A DNA stretch of 36,401 nucleotides, from the NCBI GenBank assembly GCA_029266775.1, contig JAQSWF010000006.1:1-36401 (forward strand), in the 5' to 3' direction. A program made the translations under genes and the position numbers. This stretch comes from Pseudonocardia sp. (GTDB taxonomy: Bacteria; Actinomycetota; Actinomycetes; Mycobacteriales; Pseudonocardiaceae). Below are positions 21,956-32,742 of the stretch, in pieces; positions within the stretch are counted from its first letter, which is position 1, and each line of letters opens with the position of its first letter. Below the pieces are notes generated by a model that made no database searches, had not been told where the DNA came from, and was given only the letters and a program-made list of their open reading frames with translations.

Positions 21956-22008
21956 CGACTCGCGCCCCAGATCGTAGCGACTCGCGTGCCGGTTTGTAGC
22001 GACTCGCG
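21956..22008. repeat. 22-bp-period array of CGACTCGCG (three units)
   Basis: CGACTCGCG begins at 21956, 21978 and 22000, exactly 22 bp apart; the last two are preceded by GTAG. The intervening bases vary. The array lies downstream of the minus-strand MarR gene and upstream of the HAD gene. The word ACTCGC and the period of 22 are shared with the array at 28105-28194. Confidence 0.65.
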
Positions 22009-22081
22009 CGGGGATCGCGCGGCAGCATCGGGGATACGGCGCCTTCAGGCGTTGCGGCGGCTGCACGAGGGGCCGCTGTCC

Positions 22082-22501
22082 CTAGACACTCGCGTCGGCT
22101 GCGGCCAGCACCGCGAGCAGCCACGCACGCACCGCCGTCTCGTGCGCGGGGTCGGGCTGCGGGAGGTCGGGCAGCGGCTGCTCGGCAGCCGCGAGACGCG
22201 CACGGCCCGCCGCGGTGCGCTGAACCCGCACGACCCGCCGGTCGGCCGGGTCGCGATCACGGCGGACGTCCCCGGCCGCCTCCAACGCGTCCAGCACCGG
22301 CGTCAGCGTCGCCGGGCTCAGTCCCAGGAGACCGGCCAGCTCGCGGTGCGACGGCGCGCCGCCAGGACCGAGGGCGCCGAGCACGTCGATCGCGGTCGGG
22401 GTGAGCCCGTGCCGCGCGGCCAGCCGACGGCGATGCCGCGCGACAGCGGCACCCGCCCGCGGGAGCAGCACCTCGAGGGGCGACACGACGCCGTCGGGCA
22501 T
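22082..22501 (-). CDS. MarR-family transcriptional regulator
   Basis: The 139-residue protein has the winged-helix core LAARHGLTPTAIDVLGALG, SHRELAGLLGLSPATLTPVLDALEAAGDVRR and the wing DRDPADRRVVRVQRTAAGRARL. MarR proteins are dimers that repress and release DNA on binding a ligand or oxidation; no cysteine is visible here, so a ligand is more likely. ATG 22501 is preceded by TAGGAT with a 6-nt spacer, and a palindromic operator lies just upstream, which suggests autoregulation and control of the divergent gene at 22603. The C-terminal dimer helix is short. Confidence 0.83.
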   Translation of the reverse strand: MPDGVVSPLEVLLPRAGAAVARHRRRLAARHGLTPTAIDVLGALGPGGAPSHRELAGLLGLSPATLTPVLDALEAAGDVRRDRDPADRRVVRVQRTAAGRARLAAAEQPLPDLPQPDPAHETAVRAWLLAVLAAADASV

Positions 22502-22507
22502 CGCGGC

Positions 22508-22513
22508 ATCCTA
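22508..22513 (-). promoter_or_regulatory. -10 hexamer TAGGAT of the MarR gene
   Basis: On the minus strand TAGGAT ends 6 nt before the ATG at 22501, the leaderless arrangement seen elsewhere in this window. Confidence 0.5.
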
Positions 22514-22516
22514 TGG

Positions 22517-22548
22517 CGCCGAACGGTTCGGGCACGGACGGTTCGGCG
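22517..22548. promoter_or_regulatory. Palindromic operator for the MarR regulator (candidate)
   Basis: CCGAACGGTTCGG at 22519-22531 is a 13-nt palindrome. CGCCGAAC at 22517-22524 is also perfectly complementary to GTTCGGCG at 22541-22548. The site covers the -35 region of the MarR promoter and lies 54 bp before the divergent gene, a normal place for autorepression. Confidence 0.55.
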
Positions 22549-22602
22549 ACGTCGCGTCACAATCGGCCACGACGCGACGCCGCAGCCGACGAGCCTGCTG
22601 CC

Positions 22603-23169
22603 ATGACCACCGCAGCCGCCGCGGCGCCCGCCGGCCCCGGCTCCGCGCTCTCCCCGGTCCCCCGCTCACCCGGCGTCGCAGCCGGGCCGCGCCTGCGCCT
22701 GCTGCGCTACGAGCCCGATCCGGACCACGACCCGTCCGCCTCCGCGGACATTCGGCCGGACCTTTCGTCCGACGCGAGCCCTCCCGTCGTCACCGACCTC
22801 CGCGAGACGCCGGCGCTCCGCCGGAGGGCCCTCGCCGTGCTCCGGCTGACCCTGGAGGTGCTCGACGGCAGGCGGCCGCTCACGCAGCTCGCGCCGCACC
22901 TCGACCCGTCCGCCCTGCGCTACGTGCGAGCCGCGCACGCCCAGAGCCACCCCGTTCGCATCCATTCAGCGCAGCGAGCACCCGTGCGGCACCCGTCGCG
23001 ACTGACCTCGGTCCACCTCCGCCGCGCGCGCGTCGACGCCGTCGAGGTGGCCGCCGTCTACCGGCTCGGCCCGCGGGCCCGGGCGCTGGCGGCCCGCTTC
23101 GAGGGCCCGGCCGCCGGACCGGCAGACGACGCGAGCCGGTGGCGGTGCGTCACGCTGCGGCTCCTGTGA
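22603..23169 (+). CDS. Rv3235 family protein
   Basis: The 188-residue protein has a disordered N-terminus (about 1-60) and a conserved C-terminal block ALRRRALAVLRLTLEVLDGRRPLTQLAPHLDP, then VHLRRARVDAVEVAAVYRLGPRARALAARFE and the end RWRCVTLRLL. This is the Rv3235 family, which sits next to or near secA in many actinobacteria, as here. Its function is not known; it has been noted to share the C-terminal region with SecA-linked proteins only by position. The ATG at 22603 has no clear ribosome site. It converges on secA with a 12-bp gap. Confidence 0.78.
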   Translation: MTTAAAAAPAGPGSALSPVPRSPGVAAGPRLRLLRYEPDPDHDPSASADIRPDLSSDASPPVVTDLRETPALRRRALAVLRLTLEVLDGRRPLTQLAPHLDPSALRYVRAAHAQSHPVRIHSAQRAPVRHPSRLTSVHLRRARVDAVEVAAVYRLGPRARALAARFEGPAAGPADDASRWRCVTLRLL

Positions 23170-23181
23170 TGAGCCAGCGGC

Positions 23182-23184
<3 letters not shown>
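23170..23184. terminator. Short hairpin at the Rv3235-like/secA convergent junction
   Basis: TGAGCC (23170-23175) and GGCTCA (23179-23184) form a 6-bp stem with a 3-nt loop that covers the end of secA. It is the only hairpin in the tiny convergent gap. Confidence 0.35.
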
Positions 23185-26118
<2,934 letters not shown>

Positions 26119-26240
26119 GATCGACCTCATTTCCCACTTGAGTCAGGACGCATCATGGTTGACGGTCGTGGGGCGTCGAGTCGTCAGCGCCCGTCGCGTC
26201 CAGGGTAGCGAAACCGCAACCATCGCTTGCCCGAGCGGCA

Positions 26241-26276
26241 GCGGGGTGCGCTCCGTCACGACGGAACGCACCCCGC
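26241..26276 (-). terminator. Terminator between hpf and secA
   Basis: GCGGGGTGCGCTCCGT (26241-26256) pairs with 26261-26276, with a 4-nt loop. The single mismatch becomes a G-U pair in the minus-strand RNA, so the hairpin is best formed by the hpf transcript. It begins about 20 nt after the hpf stop. The 110 bp from there to secA must hold the secA promoter; a weak TACCCT near 26207-26202 is the best -10 I see. Confidence 0.65.
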
Positions 26277-26297
26277 AACACCCGGGCTCGCGGCGCG

Positions 26298-26969
26298 TCA
26301 CTGCGCCAGGCGGATCACCCCGTAGTCGTAGCCCTTGCGCCGGTAGACGACGGACGGCGCGCCGGTGTCGGCGTCGGCGAACAGGTAGAAGTCGTGGCCG
26401 ACGAGCTCCATGCGCGAGAGGGCCTCGTCGACGCTCATCGGGTGAGCGGTGTGGACCTTGCGGCGGACGATCTGGCCCGGGCGGTGCTCTTCGGGGTCGG
26501 CACCGTCAGCGGCCGTGGCGAGCGGGTCGTCCATGACGTCGGTGGTGGTGGCCGCCGCGCCGTCGCCGTCCGTCTCGGAAAGCCCGGGAAGATCCGGCGC
26601 GACCTCGGAGCCGTCGAGCAACATGGTCTGGCCCCCTCGGCCCACGAGGACCGTCGTGCGGCGGCCGGTGATGCGGCGGCGATCGTGGGAGCGCCGCAGA
26701 CGCGACTCGAGCTTGGCGACCGCCGCGTCGAGAGCCGAGTAGAAGTCCTGCGCACTCGCCTCAGCCCGGGCCGCGGGACCGCAACCACGGCCGGTGATCT
26801 CCACGCGTTGGCAGTTCTTCAACTGACGGCGGTTGCGTTCGTGGAAGAGCTCCACCTCCAAACCGACGATCTTGTGGTCGTACCGCTCCAACCGCTCGAC
26901 CTTCTCGGCGACGTGCACCCGGAAATGATCCGGCACCTCGACGTTCCGGCCGGTGACAACGATCTCCAC
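26298..26969 (-). CDS. hpf: Long-form ribosome hibernation promoting factor
   Basis: The 223-residue protein has an N-terminal S30AE domain (VEIVVTGRNVEVPDHFRVHVAEKVERLERYDHKIVGLEVELFHE, VEITGRG, DFYSALDAAVAKLESRLRR), a disordered linker, and the C-terminal dimerisation domain (IVRRKVHTAHPMSVDEALSRMELVGHDFYLFADADTGAPSVVYRRKGYDYGVIRL). The long form lets 70S ribosomes dimerise or, in mycobacteria, be stored as 70S. GTG 26969 has AGGAG 5 nt upstream and matches the usual family start. A second possible start is GTG 27035, with GAGGAGG about 10 nt upstream, which would add 22 residues. It lies between comF and secA as in mycobacteria. Confidence 0.9.
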   Translation of the reverse strand: MEIVVTGRNVEVPDHFRVHVAEKVERLERYDHKIVGLEVELFHERNRRQLKNCQRVEITGRGCGPAARAEASAQDFYSALDAAVAKLESRLRRSHDRRRITGRRTTVLVGRGGQTMLLDGSEVAPDLPGLSETDGDGAAATTTDVMDDPLATAADGADPEEHRPGQIVRRKVHTAHPMSVDEALSRMELVGHDFYLFADADTGAPSVVYRRKGYDYGVIRLAQ

Positions 26970-27012
26970 TCGCACTCCTCGCTCTCTGACGACGGGCATC
27001 AGTGGGCGGACG

Positions 27013-27031
27013 CGCCGGGGACGCCCCGGCG
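27013..27031 (-). other. hpf: Hairpin in the hpf leader
   Basis: CGCCGGGG (27013-27020) and CCCCGGCG (27024-27031) form a perfect 8-bp stem with a 3-nt loop. It lies 44 nt upstream of the preferred hpf start, and within the first codons if the GTG at 27035 is used. It could slow initiation or stop transcription. Confidence 0.45.
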
Positions 27032-27159
27032 ACACGATCGGCGTTCCTCCTCTGGAAACTCGGACGCGTTCCAGGCGTTGTACGCGTCACGGTACTGGCC
27101 ATAACAGCCCGGCAACAGGTGCTGAGCTCGAGTGACCCTGATCGGGGCAAGTACGACAT

Positions 27160-27867
27160 TCAGGAGTTTTCTCGACCGCGACACGGGTACGCCTTCGCGT
27201 TTCTTCCAGACGTGGCGTCGGCGAGGACGAGGACGGCCACGACGTCTTGACGGGTGGCTCCGAGCGCGCGCCAGCAGGCGTGCACTGTCGCTCCAGTGGT
27301 GACGACGTCGTCGACGAGCAGGACCGGTGCGCCCGGCGGCGGCAGCAGGTCGCGGCGCACGCGGACCCGCCCCGCGAGGTTCGCCGCGCGCTGCACGGGG
27401 CTCAGGCCGACCGAGTCTTGCACGCCTCGCGCGAGCCGCAACGCCGGGGCAACCGACAGCTGCGCATCGCCGCGGGCCAGCTGCCGGCACAGGCGCAGCA
27501 CGTGGTCACCGCCGCGAGCGCGCGCCGCGGCCGGGCGGGACGGTGCCGGCACGAGCCACCACCACGGTTCGAGGGGCGGTGGGCGGGCCGCGACCAGGGC
27601 AGCGCCGAGGAGGCTCGCGAGCGGGACGGCCAGATCGCGCCGTCCGCGCTCCTTGTACGCCAGCAGGGCTCGGCGCAGGGGACCGCGGTACCGGCCAACG
27701 GCGAGCACCGGCGGGCCGCCGAGCAGTGTCGGCCGCAGTGGCGGGCCCAGCGATGCGGCACACGCTACGCACCAGCCGCTGCCGGGTGCGTCGCAGCCGC
27801 CGCAGCTCGTGGGCAACAGGAGGTCGAGCAGGGCGGCGCCGAGGGCGCGCAGCGCGGGGTTCTCCAT
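27160..27867 (-). CDS. ComF-family phosphoribosyltransferase-like protein
   Basis: The 235-residue protein has an N-terminal zinc-finger-like pair CGGC (Cys22, Cys25) and CVAC (Cys33, Cys36), a middle segment VGRYRGPLRRALLAYKERGRRDLAVPL, and the PRPP-binding loop VLLVDDVVTTGATV. In Bacillus ComF serves DNA uptake with a helicase; in actinobacteria, where the position beside hpf is conserved (Rv3242c), the role is unclear and competence is not known. The tail after VLVLADA (SGRNAKAYPCRGRENS) is not conserved. ATG 27867 was taken as start. The 332-bp gap upstream is filled by the ACTCG array. Confidence 0.82.
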   Translation of the reverse strand: MENPALRALGAALLDLLLPTSCGGCDAPGSGWCVACAASLGPPLRPTLLGGPPVLAVGRYRGPLRRALLAYKERGRRDLAVPLASLLGAALVAARPPPLEPWWWLVPAPSRPAAARARGGDHVLRLCRQLARGDAQLSVAPALRLARGVQDSVGLSPVQRAANLAGRVRVRRDLLPPPGAPVLLVDDVVTTGATVHACWRALGATRQDVVAVLVLADATSGRNAKAYPCRGRENS

Positions 27868-27923
27868 GCGGTCAGCGTGCCCGCATACCCCGACCGCGCC
27901 CGCCCCTCGACCCTTCCGCGCCC

Positions 27924-28194
27924 CGAGTTGTCCACAGGCGCCGGGCTGGTCGCGGAGGTGTCCATTCGTGCGCGGTGAGTCGGGCCGTTTCCGTGCTGCG
28001 AGGTGCGCATATCACCGATGCGAGTTGTCGGCTTTTTGTAGAGGGAGGTGCGCCCGCCGCGGTCACAATGTGCACGACGTGATCTCGGCGTGCCCCGGTC
28101 GACGACTCGCCGTGCACAGGTGCACAACTCGCCGTGCACAGGTGCACAACTCGCCGTGAATGCACAACTCGCCGTACCGAGATGGAGAACTCGG
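27924..28194. repeat. 22-bp-period ACTCG array in the comF-lpqB gap
   Basis: ACTCG occurs at 28105, 28127, 28149, 28167 and 28189: steps of 22, 22, 18 and 22 bp. The first three copies are linked by GTGCACAGGTGCAC-type spacers. In the reverse orientation CGAGTTGT lies at 27924 and 28021. The word ACAACTCG thus sits in both directions across the gap. No gene is seen in the rest of the gap. The copies are too close and too short for a CRISPR. Confidence 0.65.
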
Positions 28195-28199
28195 ACCAA

Positions 28200-29936
28200 T
28201 CAGCCGGGGTAGAGGGGTACGGCATCGGGGACGCCGCCGACGACCTGCCGCCAGCTCTCGAGCTGGCCACCGGCGAAGCTCCAGACGCCACCCTGGTCGG
28301 TGACGAGCACGGGGCGGTTGGGGGCGGCGGCGACCGCTCGCAGCGGCGGGGTGAGGTTGCTGCTGGGCACGAGCTGCCAGCTCAGACCGTCCACCGAGAC
28401 CTGCGACACCGGGCCCTCGTTGCGGCGGCTGACGGCCACGACCGTCTCGGGCGCTTGCCAGTCCGCCGCGACGACCTCGCCCAGATCGCCGGGCCGCAGG
28501 GGGCGGACGGTGCGCACCGCCACGTCGCCGTCCGGCTCGCGCGCCACGGCTCCGGTGTACAGCCCTCCGTTGATCACCGCCGCGACCCGCATCCCGTCCC
28601 GCGAGAGCCGCAGGTCCTGCACCCGGCCGAGCGTCGTGAGCGCTGCGGCGTCGACCTGGCCGAGCCGCGGGTTGCCATCGCCGTCGAGCAGGACGCGGAC
28701 GACATCCTTGGCGTCGCGCACCGTCCAGACCTCGGTGCCCGACGGCGCCCAGGACGGGCGCGTCAAGGAGGTGGCGTCGACCGGGACCGGGACGGCGGGA
28801 CCGTCCGGGGCGCCGAGCAGCAGCCGGCGCCGCGGGCCGTCCCCGGACACGACGGCCACCCGCCGCCCGTCCGGGCTCGACGCCGCCGACTGCACCACGA
28901 GGTCCCCGTTCCCGACCGCACCGGGCAGCGCAGCGTCGATCTGCCCGCCGCTGAGCTCGTGCACCCGCCCCCCGTACACGACCAGCGCCGGAACCATCGC
29001 CGGCGGCGGCTCGGCGACCAGCGCCGCAATGTCGTTACGGGTGATGTCGGTGCGATCCGGCAGGAGCGGTGCGCCGTCGACCAGCACCCGGACGCGCCCG
29101 ACGCTGACCTCCGCCAGCGAGAGCACGACCTGGGCGGCGAGGAGCCGGCGGCCGGTGTCGTCGAGCTCGCCGACCTGGGTCAGGTCGACGATCAACGCCC
29201 CCTCGGGGCTCGTGGCGACGTTCGACCGCAGCTGTGCACCCGCCGGCAGCATGCTCGTCGCCGCGTCCTGCAGCGCGGTGGACGGCCCGGTCAAGAGCAG
29301 CTCCATCGCCCGCGCGGACTGGGCTCGGGTTGGGCTGACGGGGAGGTAGCGCAGGTCCGGGACCGCGACCCGTCGGACGGGGTCGACGAACCAGGTCTTC
29401 ACCGTGCGGTAGTTCGAACGGAGGTCCGACAGGCGCACGAACACGCCGTCGGGCAGGCGCGCGATCCGCCACTGGTTGTCGCGGCGCGCCACCGTGACGT
29501 CGACCTGGACGGGCGCGGGCGCCGCCTCGAACCACCCATCTGCGGTCAGCCGGCCCAGCGCCGTGCCGCGGATGCGCACGGTCCGCGTGTCCGCCTGCGG
29601 GTCGACTGCGCCCGGATAGACGGTGTCGAACTGCTCGTCGAGCACGGTGAGCCCGGCCCCGTCGTTCCAGTCCGTCGCCTCCGGGGCGAGGAAGCGGCGG
29701 GCCGCGCCATGGCGGTCCGTGCTGCTGCCCGACGAGTAGACGAAGCCGCGCACGAGGTCGAGCGCGTTGCTCCCGTCGACGGGACCGGGCGGCAGCACGG
29801 GCGTGTCGCCCTCGCCGACCCGCCGCAGCACCTGCACCGGCGAGCTCTCCGGCACGCTCGCGCAGCCGGCCAGCCCGGCCAGGACGAGCAGCAGGGCCAG
29901 CACTGCGACGCGCCCTCGCCCCCACCAACGCCGCAC
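28200..29936 (-). CDS. lpqB: Lipoprotein LpqB
   Basis: The 578-residue protein has a lipoprotein signal peptide (RRWWGRGRVAVLALLLVLAG, lipobox LAGC with Cys25) and then the GerMN-like and beta-propeller-like domains of LpqB. In mycobacteria LpqB binds the outside domain of MtrB and modulates the MtrAB system. Length agrees with the M. tuberculosis protein. GTG 29936 gives a normal signal peptide; ATG 30017, which overlaps the mtrB stop as ATGA, would add 27 odd residues encoded by an inverted repeat. I prefer the GTG, but no ribosome site supports it. Confidence 0.9.
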   Translation of the reverse strand: MRRWWGRGRVAVLALLLVLAGLAGCASVPESSPVQVLRRVGEGDTPVLPPGPVDGSNALDLVRGFVYSSGSSTDRHGAARRFLAPEATDWNDGAGLTVLDEQFDTVYPGAVDPQADTRTVRIRGTALGRLTADGWFEAAPAPVQVDVTVARRDNQWRIARLPDGVFVRLSDLRSNYRTVKTWFVDPVRRVAVPDLRYLPVSPTRAQSARAMELLLTGPSTALQDAATSMLPAGAQLRSNVATSPEGALIVDLTQVGELDDTGRRLLAAQVVLSLAEVSVGRVRVLVDGAPLLPDRTDITRNDIAALVAEPPPAMVPALVVYGGRVHELSGGQIDAALPGAVGNGDLVVQSAASSPDGRRVAVVSGDGPRRRLLLGAPDGPAVPVPVDATSLTRPSWAPSGTEVWTVRDAKDVVRVLLDGDGNPRLGQVDAAALTTLGRVQDLRLSRDGMRVAAVINGGLYTGAVAREPDGDVAVRTVRPLRPGDLGEVVAADWQAPETVVAVSRRNEGPVSQVSVDGLSWQLVPSSNLTPPLRAVAAAPNRPVLVTDQGGVWSFAGGQLESWRQVVGGVPDAVPLYPG

Positions 29937-29995
29937 TTCGGAGCCATAGTGCTGCTGATCGGGCCCTGAAACAGCAGTGTGGCTCCGAAGTGCGG
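29931..29995. repeat. 16-bp perfect inverted repeat at the mtrB-lpqB junction
   Basis: CCGCACTTCGGAGCCA at 29931-29946 is perfectly repeated in inverted form at 29980-29995, with a 33-nt loop. The left arm overlaps the preferred lpqB start. The phrase GCACTTCGGAGCC also occurs at 33959 before the NUDIX gene. Confidence 0.75.
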
Positions 29996-30013
29996 GAGAA
30001 GGGGGGCGACCGA

Positions 30014-31942
30014 TCATCTGACGTCCCCGGCGGGCGTCGCGCGCGAATGCTCCGCGCCCGATGGCTCCGCGCCCGAATGCTCCGCGCCGGAATGCGTGGC
30101 GTCCGCGTGCGATCCCGCCGGGTGCGATTCCGCCGGGTGCGGGGCGGCCGCGTGCGGGGCGGCCGGGTGCGGGGCGGTCACGGTCGCGCGGATCACGGGC
30201 AGCCCGTGCATCGGCGTCGGCACCGATCCGGCGGCAGGGGCGGAGGTGGACGACGACGGCGCCTCCTCGGAGTCACCGCCGAGGCCCGCACGGCCGGTGG
30301 CCCGGTCGTCGGGCACCAGCGGCAGCGGGCTCGCGCTCAGCCGTTCGCCAATCGTGCGGGGCAAGGTCAGGCGGAAGGCCGAGCCACGCCCCGGCTCCCC
30401 CCACGCCTGCAGCCACCCGCCGTGCAGCCGGGCGTCCTCGATGCTGATCGACAGGCCGAGCCCGCTGCCGCCGCTGCGCCGCGCCCGCGACTCCTCGGCC
30501 CGCCAGAACCGGTTGAACACCAGCGCCGCCTCGCCCGGCCGCAACCCCACCCCGTGGTCACGGACCACGACCGCAACGGCCTGCTCGTCGCCGGCGAGCG
30601 TGACATCGACCGGCCTCCCCTCGCCGTGGTCTATCGCGTTCGCCACGAGGTTGCGCACGATCCGCTCCACCCGCCGCGGGTCGACCTCCGCGTACACCCC
30701 GACTGGCAGGTGCAGCCGCAGCGCCGTGCCCGCGTCGTCGGCGAAGCCGCGGACGGCCTCCACCGCGCGGGTGACGACGCCGTGCATGTCGACGCGGTCC
30801 GCGGTCAGGTCGGCGACACCCGCGTCGAGGCGGCTGATCTCCAGCAGGTCGGCCAGCAGCGCCTCGAACCGGTCCAGCTCGGTCACGAGCAGCTCCGAGC
30901 TGCGCCGCAGCGCGGGCAGCAGCTGGTCCTTGGATGCATGCAGGACGTCCGCCGCCATCCGGACGGTCGTGAGCGGCGTGCGGAGCTCGTGGCTGACGTC
31001 GGAGGTGAAGCGCCTCTGCAGCGCGCCGAACTCCTCGAGCTGGCGGATCTGCGTCTGAATGCTGCTCGCCATCTCGTTGTAGGACTCGGCGAGGCGCGCG
31101 ACCTCGTCGTCGCCCCGAACGGGCATCCGCTCGTCGAGGTGCCCGTCGGCGAACCGTTCCGCGATCTCCGCGGCCTGCCGCACCGGGCGCACGACCTGGC
31201 GGGTGACCAGGCTCGCGATCCCGGCCAACAACACGAGGAGCACGAGGCCGCCGACGATCAGCGTGCTCTGGACGAGCGAGAGGGTGCGCTGCTCGGAGTC
31301 GAGCGGGAACAGCAGGTAGAACTCCAGGTCCCCGCCTGCGGTGCGCACGGGCTGGCCGATGATCAGCGTCGGGATGTCGACGCCCTGGTCGGAGATCGTG
31401 GCGTAGCGGCGCGCCAGCGCCCCCTCGGCGACGTGCCCGCGCAGGTCCGCCGGGACGTCCGCGACGGGCCCGGCAGACACCTCGTCGGCCCCGCGGTCCC
31501 GAGGTCCCGTCGTGAGCACGGCGCGGAACTCCCCCGCCGACGGCGAGCCGGCCGCGTCGGACACGCTGGCGTTCGTCAGCAGGTCCAGTGCGTTGTTCAG
31601 CTCACCCTGCGCGCCCTCCCGATCCGGGTCCACCCCGGCCAGGTCCCGTTCGAGCAGCGCGCGGCCGGCCTCGGCCTGGCCCAGGGCGTCGACCTCCTTG
31701 CCCTGCAGGATCCGCCCGGCGATCTGCGTCTGCAGCACGAGGCCGAGCACGAGGACGACGGCCGTCGAGAGCGCGAGGGTGCTGACGACCACCCGCACCT
31801 GCATCGAGCGTCGCCAGATCGCGGCGACCAGCGTCCCGACCTCGAGGCCGAGGAGGCGCAGCTGTGCGACGGTGCGCCGCACCCGGCGGGCGAGCGGGAG
31901 TCGTTCCCACCGCGTCCGCAGCCGGGCGACCGCGCTCGTCAC
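30014..31942 (-). CDS. mtrB: Sensor histidine kinase MtrB
   Basis: The 642-residue membrane kinase has TM1 (about 50-71), an extracytoplasmic domain (about 72-220), TM2 (about 221-247), a HAMP domain (RPVRQAAEIAERFADGHLDERMPV), H-box FTSDVSHELRTPLTTVR with phospho-acceptor His318, N-box NLVANAIDHGEG, G1 VVRDHGVGL and G2 GGSGLGLSISI. It phosphorylates MtrA and helps to set cell-division and wall-hydrolase genes. Residues 590-634 are nine pentapeptide units with a histidine in eight. GTG 31942 is the assumed start. Orders of neighbours (mtrA before, lpqB after) are canonical. Confidence 0.93.
   Translation of the reverse strand: MTSAVARLRTRWERLPLARRVRRTVAQLRLLGLEVGTLVAAIWRRSMQVRVVVSTLALSTAVVLVLGLVLQTQIAGRILQGKEVDALGQAEAGRALLERDLAGVDPDREGAQGELNNALDLLTNASVSDAAGSPSAGEFRAVLTTGPRDRGADEVSAGPVADVPADLRGHVAEGALARRYATISDQGVDIPTLIIGQPVRTAGGDLEFYLLFPLDSEQRTLSLVQSTLIVGGLVLLVLLAGIASLVTRQVVRPVRQAAEIAERFADGHLDERMPVRGDDEVARLAESYNEMASSIQTQIRQLEEFGALQRRFTSDVSHELRTPLTTVRMAADVLHASKDQLLPALRRSSELLVTELDRFEALLADLLEISRLDAGVADLTADRVDMHGVVTRAVEAVRGFADDAGTALRLHLPVGVYAEVDPRRVERIVRNLVANAIDHGEGRPVDVTLAGDEQAVAVVVRDHGVGLRPGEAALVFNRFWRAEESRARRSGGSGLGLSISIEDARLHGGWLQAWGEPGRGSAFRLTLPRTIGERLSASPLPLVPDDRATGRAGLGGDSEEAPSSSTSAPAAGSVPTPMHGLPVIRATVTAPHPAAPHAAAPHPAESHPAGSHADATHSGAEHSGAEPSGAEHSRATPAGDVR
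30041..30175 (-). repeat. mtrB: Tandem 15-bp coding repeat of the MtrB tail
   Basis: Nine 15-bp units encode pentapeptides of the pattern x-x-His-x-x (for example APHPA, ESHPA, AEHSG). The DNA shows runs of GCGGGGCGGCC-like and CTCCGCGCC-like units. Such arrays can change length by slippage. Confidence 0.7.
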
Positions 31943-32012
31943 GGCAGCGCCGACGCCTGCCCGGCCACAGCCGGCGGGGCCGTGGCCGCGCGCATCGGGC
32001 CGGGGTGACAGG

Positions 32013-32690
32013 TCACGGAGGGCCGGCCTTGTACCCCACGCCGCGGACGGTCAGGACCACCTCCGGGTGCTCCGGGTCGCGCTCGACCTTGGAGCGCAGC
32101 CGCTGGACGTGCACGTTCACCAGACGCGTGTCCGCGGCGTGCCGGTAGCCCCACACCTGCTCGAGCAGCACCTCGCGGGTGAACACCTGTCGCGGCTTGC
32201 GGGCGAGGGCGACGAGCAGGTCGAACTCCAGCGGCGTCAGCGCGATGGGCTCGCTTGCGCGGAGCACCTGGTGGGCGGGCACGTCGATGCTGATGTCGCC
32301 GATGGAGAGCTGCTCGGCCGGCTCGGCCTCCACCCGCCGCACCCTGGCCCGGATGCGGGCGACGAGCTCCTTGGGCTTGAACGGCTTCACGACGTAGTCG
32401 TCGGCGCCGGACTCGAGGCCCAGGACGATGTCGACGGTGTCGCTCTTGGCCGTGAGCATCACGATCGGCACGCCGGACTCGGTGCGGATCGCTCGGCACA
32501 CGTCGATGCCGTTCATGCCGGGGAGCATCAGGTCGAGGAGCACGACGTCCGGGCGCAGGTCGCGCACGGCCGGCAGCGCTCGGGTGCCGTCACCGACCAC
32601 GGCGGTGTCGAAGCCCTCACCCCGCAGCACGATCGTGAGCATCTCGGCCAGGGCCGGGTCGTCGTCAACCACGAGTACGCGCGACTTCAT
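32013..32690 (-). CDS. mtrA: Response regulator MtrA
   Basis: The 225-residue OmpR/PhoB-type regulator has the acidic pocket VVDDD (Asp9-Asp11), phospho-acceptor Asp53 in LLDLMLPGMNG, MLTAKSD, VKPFKPKELVARIRARVRR, and a winged helix with the recognition region EQVWGYRHAADTRLVNVHVQRLRSKVE. It is close to the M. tuberculosis protein, which is essential and binds the dnaA promoter and wall-hydrolase genes. ATG 32690 was chosen; an upstream in-frame ATG (32720) has no better ribosome site. It is followed by mtrB after a 70-bp gap. Confidence 0.95.
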   Translation of the reverse strand: MKSRVLVVDDDPALAEMLTIVLRGEGFDTAVVGDGTRALPAVRDLRPDVVLLDLMLPGMNGIDVCRAIRTESGVPIVMLTAKSDTVDIVLGLESGADDYVVKPFKPKELVARIRARVRRVEAEPAEQLSIGDISIDVPAHQVLRASEPIALTPLEFDLLVALARKPRQVFTREVLLEQVWGYRHAADTRLVNVHVQRLRSKVERDPEHPEVVLTVRGVGYKAGPP

Positions 32691-32742
32691 GGACGTCAAT
32701 ATCCCACCTCGCTCCATCGGTGTTCGAAAGCCCCTGATTGCA

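Noticed and set aside
28101-28194. ACTCG array as a short CRISPR
   Set aside because: Repeats share only about 10 to 14 bases, the distance is 18 to 22 bp in all, and no cas gene is in the window.
29990-32008. 672-codon plus-strand open frame antisense to mtrB
   Set aside because: It has an extreme Arg/Gly composition and no motif. The minus-strand kinase has full motifs over the same stretch.
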